Assembly: GCA_016840595.1 (NCBI GenBank)
Contig: JAEOSA010000055.1
Location: forward strand, 1-10,436
Direction of reading: 5' to 3'
From: Candidatus Hermodarchaeota archaeon
Lineage (GTDB): Archaea > Asgardarchaeota > Hermodarchaeia > Hermodarchaeales > Hermodarchaeaceae
Length of the DNA stretch: 10,436 bases
Below the pieces are notes generated by a model that saw only the letters and a list, made by a program, of their open reading frames with translations, was not told the DNA's origin and ran no database searches. Shown in pieces: positions 6,211 to 10,436 of this stretch; within the stretch, counting starts at the first letter, position 1; every line of letters begins with the position of its first letter. The position numbers and the translations under genes were made by a program.

Positions 6211-6312
6211 TATAAAATTTCGGAGACACAATCTTTTTGGAATATTTTTCCATGCAAACCGCAAACAATGGAAAAAAGTGGCAATTTCGCCCCTATCATT
6301 AGACTAATAAGG
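6211..6312 (+). promoter_or_regulatory. Divergent control region of the solute-binding protein gene
   Basis: Two plus-strand TATA-like boxes are possible. TATAAAAT at 6211-6218 would give a leader of about 125 bases, which would contain the inverted repeat at 6245-6276. CTAATAAGG at 6304-6312 would give a leader of about 35 bases. I cannot choose between them. Apart from these and the inverted repeats, 6194-6366 holds no gene that I can support. Confidence 0.3.
6245..6276. repeat. 9-bp-arm inverted repeat enclosing a tandem heptamer
   Basis: TTTTTCCAT at 6245-6253 and ATGGAAAAA at 6268-6276 are perfect reverse complements. The 14-base spacer is two near-identical heptamers, GCAAACC then GCAAACA. 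The element lies in the gap between the divergent GTPase and binding-protein genes, 90 bases before the latter. It could be a regulator site, or an RNA hairpin if the distal promoter is used. A perfect 9-bp pair at this spacing is unlikely to be noise. Confidence 0.55.
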
Positions 6313-6366
6313 CGCATACAAGCAGGTCATTACAGAGGGAATTGCCGGTAACGCCCACAGCTGGAG

Positions 6367-8277
6367 ATGACAACGGCAATGGCGTTATCACAACGAAACC
6401 GTCTTCTTCTCTTCACAGTCCTAATCATCGGCTTGCTAATCTGTACCAGCATATTGTTCACAAATAAACCCAATACAGTACTAGCAGAATGGTCTTATCC
6501 TGATGGGTATGATCCCCATGGCGGGTACCTTGACCGCGTAACGTTCGTAGTTTACTCCCCCGAAGATGAACAGCTGGGACTCCAAGCACTCCAAGCGAAC
6601 ATTATCTATGCGTGGGATGAACAATTCCCAGCTGACAACCTCGTCGAGTTCCAGGCGACAGCTGGTGTGGAAGTGACCACTGAGCCTGGTGACTTCTACA
6701 GGCTTTTCAATTTAAACTGCGACCGCTTTCCCACAAACATCACAGGATACCGACGAGCCATAGCATACGCTCTGGACAAAGCTGCAGTTGTGCAAGCCTC
6801 CACCGGAGGTTTAGCTTTTCTACAAGACTGTGCCATTCCAATTGCTCTGGGCAACTGGACCTATGAAGGTGAGTTAATCGAAACTTACTATTCGAAAAAC
6901 ATCATCGCTGCTAATGCCTCTTTAGACGCTGCTGGATTCCGGGACTTAGATGGAAATGGCTGGCGGGACTATGACGCTGATAATAGCACCACGTTAAGTC
7001 CTGGAGATGTTCTCGATGAGGATTTTATAATTGATTTGTATCATACCGCAGGCCATGCACCCTCAGGGAATGCCGTGGAAATTGCCTGTCAGGGCCTAAA
7101 TCAATGTGGGATTATGGCTGAGGTGGCTCCCCAGGATTTCTACATAATGTATGACATGATTACCGATTACGATTATTGGTTGTCGTGCTTCAGTTTTACA
7201 AACATGGTTTCTGCTGATTTGTTATATGATCTATTTCACAGCTCCACCAGGAATAATCAATGGTACTTCGGAAGCTGGAGTAATGCTACCTATGATGCAG
7301 CGGCAGAAGCATTGATGAGGGCGTCAACAGAATCTGAGGCGAACGAGTGGGCGTGGAAATGCCAAGAGATACTCTGGTATGAACAGCCGATGATTGTCTG
7401 TTATAATGACATCTACACCCGTGCCTACCGTACCGACATCTGGGAAGGCTACATCAATATGCGAGGTCGAAACCGGATCACTAATGGCTACAGCTTAGTC
7501 CACATCAAGCTCAAGGAAGAGGCGGGAGGACCCTTCGGGTGCTATCCAACCGAATACATCATGAGTTTAAATGAAGGACTAGATACAACCAACTGGCTGA
7601 TGAGCAACTCCAAGCACACTAGTAAAGTATTCCAACTCGTGTACGAAGAATTAACAACAATTTCCCCCTACGACTGGACACACCAGCCTTCCCTAGCATA
7701 TGCATGGGAAACACACGCTACTAATGCATCAGGAGATATTCAAGAAGGAGAGAAGTACACTTTCCACCTCTATGAGAATGCCACCTGGCATGATGGAAAA
7801 CCACTCACCGCAACAGATGTGGCCTTCAGTTTAACACTGGCATTACAAGATCCCTACAACGCGCAGAACTACCAAAACGTCTACAAAACCAATATCATTG
7901 ATTCCCATACAATCGAAATTTACACGAACACAACCGGTTACCTCGAATGGACACGAGCAACTGGATTCACAGTTTATCCGACCCACATTTGGTCTACTCA
8001 TCCAAATATTACAATGTGGCAACCAAGCGTTGAAGAGCTGGTCGGTTCAGGACCCTATGTGTGTAGTGCCCATGTTCCCAGACAATATGTTGTATTAGAG
8101 CGTCATCATGCGTGGCATTTCGCTGTTCCGCAACCGCCACGTACTTCTTGCTGGTATCCACCCCCTCCTCCGCCGCCCCCTTTAGGAATTTTTGTGTATG
8201 TTATCATAATTGAGATTTGTATTTTAGTATATTTTCTTAATCGACGCAAAAAGAAATCCCCCAAGGTTGAATGGTAA
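6367..8277 (+). CDS. Surface-anchored family 5 solute-binding protein, halves in permuted order
   Basis: The 636-residue protein resembles SBP_bac_5 proteins (DppA/OppA type), which capture peptides or other solutes outside the cell for an ABC importer. A signal peptide covers about 1-40 (R10-N-R, hydrophobic 13-32, V-L-A40). Residues 50-370 match the normal C-terminal half: G-Y-L-D-R-V-x-F at 53-60, R129-R-A-I-A-Y-A-L-D-K at 129-138, a D-x-D-G-N-G-W-R-D loop at 193-201, and a late helix ending in E339-Q-P. Residues 392-586 match the normal N-terminal half: V-Y-E-E-L, L443-A-Y-A-W-E, Y464-T-F-H-L, W474-H-D-G-K-P-L-T-A-T-D-V at 474-485, and V559-G-S-G-P-Y at 559-564. The break falls at the 'N-x-x-Y-W' joint of ordinary family members. 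Eight prolines (598-605) lead to a membrane helix (about 606-625) and R-R-K-K-K, giving an outside-facing anchor. Nine N-glycosylation sequons (for example N124, N163, N453, N547) fit an exterior location. No permease or ATPase genes are beside it. GGAG touches the ATG, so a start at codon 5 (6379) is possible. Confidence 0.88.
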   Translation: MTTAMALSQRNRLLLFTVLIIGLLICTSILFTNKPNTVLAEWSYPDGYDPHGGYLDRVTFVVYSPEDEQLGLQALQANIIYAWDEQFPADNLVEFQATAGVEVTTEPGDFYRLFNLNCDRFPTNITGYRRAIAYALDKAAVVQASTGGLAFLQDCAIPIALGNWTYEGELIETYYSKNIIAANASLDAAGFRDLDGNGWRDYDADNSTTLSPGDVLDEDFIIDLYHTAGHAPSGNAVEIACQGLNQCGIMAEVAPQDFYIMYDMITDYDYWLSCFSFTNMVSADLLYDLFHSSTRNNQWYFGSWSNATYDAAAEALMRASTESEANEWAWKCQEILWYEQPMIVCYNDIYTRAYRTDIWEGYINMRGRNRITNGYSLVHIKLKEEAGGPFGCYPTEYIMSLNEGLDTTNWLMSNSKHTSKVFQLVYEELTTISPYDWTHQPSLAYAWETHATNASGDIQEGEKYTFHLYENATWHDGKPLTATDVAFSLTLALQDPYNAQNYQNVYKTNIIDSHTIEIYTNTTGYLEWTRATGFTVYPTHIWSTHPNITMWQPSVEELVGSGPYVCSAHVPRQYVVLERHHAWHFAVPQPPRTSCWYPPPPPPPPLGIFVYVIIIEICILVYFLNRRKKKSPKVEW

Positions 8278-8282
8278 ACATC

Positions 8283-8300
8283 ATCCTTAGAAAAAAGGAT
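8283..8300 (-). terminator. Hairpin with T-run between convergent genes
   Basis: ATCCTT (8283-8288) and AAGGAT (8295-8300) form a perfect 6-bp stem. On the minus strand a run of six T lies within it (8291-8296), about 13 bases after the cupin stop codon. That matches an archaeal T-run terminator for the cupin transcript. The hairpin is symmetric and may also slow transcripts coming from the binding-protein gene, which ends at 8277, but there is no T-run on that strand. Confidence 0.55.
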
Positions 8301-8308
8301 CAGTACAT

Positions 8309-8644
8309 CTATTTCGGTTTATAGCGATGGGGTTCGGTGAAAAAATCCATGGCACGGGTGAAAGTGTGGGCAGTTCCGGAGTGGGCAACGCCTTCGGGGA
8401 TGTAATAGGAATCTCCCGGTGTTAGTTCGTGAACCTCGTCGCCGATTGTGAGGCTGAATGCTCCTTCGATAAGGATTCCCCATTGGGCTTTGTGAGAATG
8501 GGGGGGAATAGTGACACCGGGTTGAATTTCAAAGAAGACGATTTGGAAGGTGTCGCCTTGGGCGAGCCATCCTTTTACCCCCTCAATTGGTAGATCTACT
8601 TGAGGGAGTAGTTTGAAAAAGTCAGGATAGGGTTCTATCTTCAT
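8309..8644 (-). CDS. Small cupin-domain protein
   Basis: The 111-residue protein is a single cupin beta-barrel. Motif 1 is P-G43-x5-H49-S-H51-K-A-Q54-W-G-x-x-x-E60-G61 and motif 2 is P-G77-D-S-x-Y-x-I-P83-E-G-V-A-H88. The metal ligands are predicted to be H49, H51 and H88, with Q54 where many cupins have Glu. The H-x-H-x-x-Q-W form is common among small archaeal and bacterial cupins of unknown role. These proteins bind a divalent metal and act as small-molecule enzymes or sensors; the substrate is unknown. GGTGA (about 8652-8656), 7 bases before the ATG, is a good Shine-Dalgarno match. The gene follows the thiamine-diphosphate enzyme gene after 47 bases on the same strand and is probably co-transcribed with it, although a functional link is not proven. 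Confidence 0.9.
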   Translation of the reverse strand: MKIEPYPDFFKLLPQVDLPIEGVKGWLAQGDTFQIVFFEIQPGVTIPPHSHKAQWGILIEGAFSLTIGDEVHELTPGDSYYIPEGVAHSGTAHTFTRAMDFFTEPHRYKPK

Positions 8645-8668
8645 AGGCTAGTCACCAGTGATTTATCT

Positions 8669-8688
8669 TGATATCATTTTTCATATCA
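8669..8688. repeat. Inverted repeat between the two genes of the TPP enzyme-cupin pair
   Basis: TGATAT (8669-8674) and ATATCA (8683-8688) are perfect reverse complements around an 8-base spacer, CATTTTTC. On the minus strand the spacer is A-rich, not T-rich, so it does not look like a terminator for the upstream gene. It could be a small regulator site or a processing hairpin ahead of the cupin ribosome site. Function is not shown. Confidence 0.4.
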
Positions 8689-8691
8689 CAC

Positions 8692-10398
8692 TTATTTCGT
8701 TTTATCTTCTCGCATTGAATCAAAGTAGGATATTGGACCGGGTACATCAGGATCGATGATGACATCGATGACGGATGGACGATTGTTTTTCATTGCTGCT
8801 TTGAGTGCTGGTGTGATTTCATCAGGGGTTTTTATTCGTTGTCCGGAGCATTTGAGGGTTTCAGCAAGCTGACCGAAATTGATATCGAGGAAGTCACATT
8901 CGACGGCTTTCTCATAGAAGGTTCGCTCATAGTGTTTTTGGAATCCTAGCATGCGATTGTTCAAAACGATGACAGTCACTGGGATTTCATATCGAGCTGC
9001 GGTTTCCAGATCCGAATATGAATAGCCAAAACCACCGTCACCTGTGATGCAAATTACCGGTTTCGTTGGTGCAGCTAGTTTTGCACCCAAAGCTAATGGT
9101 AATCCAGGTCCTATGATCCCTAAGCCTCGTGGACCAATAAACCGTCGTCCGGGATTGGCGAATTCGATATGGCTGAGGACCCAAAGCGAGCTATAGCTCG
9201 CATCCGTAACCACAATGGTGTCAGAATCAATGAAGGTCTGTAATTCTTTCATGAGGCGTTGTGGGTTAATGGGAGTTGTTGTTGAATTGCTCTCTGATGC
9301 GATGAACTCTCGCCATTCTTGTGTTAATTGAGCGATTTTCTTTGTGCGGGTTGTTTTTTTGCGCTGTTTTGGAAGTCTTTCCTTGATTATCGCTACTAAT
9401 TGGGCTAGAGCTATTTTTGCGTCAGCTACGATTCCTAAGGTTGTGGTATAATTTCGTCCGATTTCTTCCGGATCAATATCGATGTGGATTATGGTTGAAT
9501 CATGTGATGGGATAGTCCAATTTGTGGTGTCTACTTGATCGGTTTGCGTTCCGATGAAAAGCACAACATCCGATTCTGCGACAATCTTGTTGGCAACTTG
9601 TCCACGCCCTGTTGTTCCACTGGTGTATGTTCCCATCACTCCAACGGCGAGATAATGTGTATCAGGAATTGCTCCTTTGCCTAGCATTGTCGTTGCTACA
9701 GGCATAGCTATAGTTTCAGCTAGTTCAATGAGTTCTGTCCATGCTTGTGATTGGATGACTCCCCCACCAGCAACAACACAGGGCTTTTGTGCCTTGAGAA
9801 GAAGATTCGCAGCTTTCGAAATTCGGTCTGGTTCAGCAGCTATTCGAATGGCAGGGACAGAACCAAATTCCAGTTCTGCTTTCAGATTCACAGAAGTCTT
9901 TTTCTCTATTTCATTTTTTAGTGCATTATAAGTTAGGTTTAGTACCACAGGACCGGGTTTACCAGTTGTGGCGATTCTGAATGCTTTTCGAAGCATTTCA
10001 GGAACTTGATCAGGCGTTTCTACACGTGTCACCCATTTTGTCACAGGTTTTAGAAGCGAGACTTGATCAAGTTCTTGAATGGCATGTTTGCCCACGAGTT
10101 CTAAATCCACGGCGGAAACGAGTCCGATCACAGGAATACAGGAGACATAGGCTTCAGCTAGACCGGTTATGAGATTTGTGACGCCCGGTCCATGTATAGC
10201 TGTACAGATTCCTGGTCTGTAGGTAACGCGAGCATACCCATCAGCCATATGTGCAGCTGTCCGTTCGTCATGTACGGTAATTGGACGAATATCGTCTCGG
10301 TTTAATTCCTTATAGAGGCTCTCCGGTGAATCCATTCCAAAAAGGTATTTCACTCCATACCCTTTAAGAAGTTGGTATAGCGCTTTAGCACCCTTCAT
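8692..10398 (-). CDS. Thiamine-diphosphate-dependent enzyme, acetolactate synthase-like
   Basis: The 568-residue protein has the three-domain layout of the acetolactate synthase/pyruvate oxidase family: N-terminal pyrimidine-binding domain (about 1-165), central domain (about 190-330) and C-terminal diphosphate-binding domain (about 375-550). The catalytic Glu is E45 in H-D-E-R-T-A-A-H, followed by A-D-G-Y-A-R. H69-G-P-G-V-T-N and Q108-E-L-D...P118-V-T-K match family blocks. The cofactor/Mg motif is G453-D-G-G-F...N480-N481. The segment after it, F486-Q-K-H-Y-E, differs from the M-V-x-Q-W-Q of biosynthetic acetolactate synthase, whose Trp helps select the acceptor. The central domain carries T-D-Q-V-D-T-T-N-W in place of the usual R-F-D-D-R. 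No small regulatory subunit gene (ilvN type) follows. It is therefore probably a decarboxylase or carboligase with another 2-oxoacid substrate rather than IlvB. No stop separates the ATG from the window edge on this strand, but residue 1 aligns with the family start. Confidence 0.88.
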   Translation of the reverse strand: MKGAKALYQLLKGYGVKYLFGMDSPESLYKELNRDDIRPITVHDERTAAHMADGYARVTYRPGICTAIHGPGVTNLITGLAEAYVSCIPVIGLVSAVDLELVGKHAIQELDQVSLLKPVTKWVTRVETPDQVPEMLRKAFRIATTGKPGPVVLNLTYNALKNEIEKKTSVNLKAELEFGSVPAIRIAAEPDRISKAANLLLKAQKPCVVAGGGVIQSQAWTELIELAETIAMPVATTMLGKGAIPDTHYLAVGVMGTYTSGTTGRGQVANKIVAESDVVLFIGTQTDQVDTTNWTIPSHDSTIIHIDIDPEEIGRNYTTTLGIVADAKIALAQLVAIIKERLPKQRKKTTRTKKIAQLTQEWREFIASESNSTTTPINPQRLMKELQTFIDSDTIVVTDASYSSLWVLSHIEFANPGRRFIGPRGLGIIGPGLPLALGAKLAAPTKPVICITGDGGFGYSYSDLETAARYEIPVTVIVLNNRMLGFQKHYERTFYEKAVECDFLDINFGQLAETLKCSGQRIKTPDEITPALKAAMKNNRPSVIDVIIDPDVPGPISYFDSMREDKTK

Positions 10399-10429
10399 GG
10401 CTTTGACTGTATATCGCTTCCTTAAATAT
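10399..10429 (-). promoter_or_regulatory. TATA-like box placing transcription start at or next to the TPP enzyme ATG
   Basis: On the minus strand ATATTTAAG (10421-10429) resembles an archaeal TATA box. It is centred about 27 bases before the ATG, so the transcript would begin at or within a few bases of the start codon. No Shine-Dalgarno site is present, which fits a leaderless mRNA. Only 38 bases of upstream sequence are in the window. Confidence 0.4.
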
Positions 10430-10436
10430 GTTGAAA

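Noticed and set aside
6970..7012. The D-x-D-G-N-G loop as a dockerin or EF-hand calcium site
   Set aside because: A similar D-x-D-G-D/N-G segment is common in ordinary family 5 binding proteins at this place, and there is no second copy as dockerins have.
8159..8185. The C-rich tract as a simple repeat or a profilin-binding polyproline site
   Set aside because: It is in frame and encodes the proline linker. The linker is predicted to lie outside the cell, before the membrane helix, so contact with cytoplasmic profilin is unlikely.
1..10436. CRISPR array, tRNA, rRNA, transposon ends or a defence system
   Set aside because: No regularly spaced repeats, no cloverleaf with a T-loop consensus, and no transposase, nuclease or toxin motifs were seen on either strand.

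Overview
The window looks like chromosomal DNA from an archaeon, most likely an Asgard archaeon (Thorarchaeia-like). This is an inference. A Rab/Ras-type small GTPase sits among genes with archaeal-looking promoters (TATA-like boxes about 25 to 80 bases before starts), purine-rich Shine-Dalgarno sites before several genes, and a secreted solute-binding protein held by a C-terminal membrane helix. Base composition is moderate and even across the window. I see no rRNA, tRNA, CRISPR array, insertion sequence or phage gene.

Layout: (1) 81-299 (+), a small two-cluster ferredoxin that lacks one cluster cysteine. (2) 300-529, a non-coding stretch with several short perfect inverted repeats and the promoter of the next gene. 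(3) 530-1837 (+), an all-helical TPR-like protein with about eleven 33-residue repeats and a lysine-rich tail. (4) A block of four minus-strand genes, in transcription order: an 18-kDa-class Rab-like GTPase with degenerate G motifs (6109-5561), an EamA/DMT transporter (5460-4489), an unrecognised 425-residue helical protein that overlaps the transporter stop by 4 bases (4492-3215), and an MFS transporter with its own promoter (3079-1841). The MFS gene ends 3 bases from the end of the repeat protein gene. (5) 6110-6366, a divergent regulatory region with a 13-bp palindrome at a TATA-like box and a 9-bp-arm inverted repeat around a tandem heptamer. (6) 6367-8277 (+), a surface-anchored family 5 solute-binding protein whose two halves are in swapped order. 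(7) Minus strand, 10398-8692 and 8644-8309: an acetolactate-synthase-like thiamine-diphosphate enzyme followed by a small cupin, ending at a hairpin with a T-run that abuts the binding-protein gene.

Together the window has two predicted exporters/transporters, one extracellular binding protein without permease genes beside it, and two small metabolic genes. The most interesting points are the circularly permuted binding protein, the Rab-like protein that keeps its P-loop but has lost G2 to G5 consensus residues, and the orphan helical protein translationally coupled to the EamA transporter. I could run no searches; family assignments rest on motif recognition.
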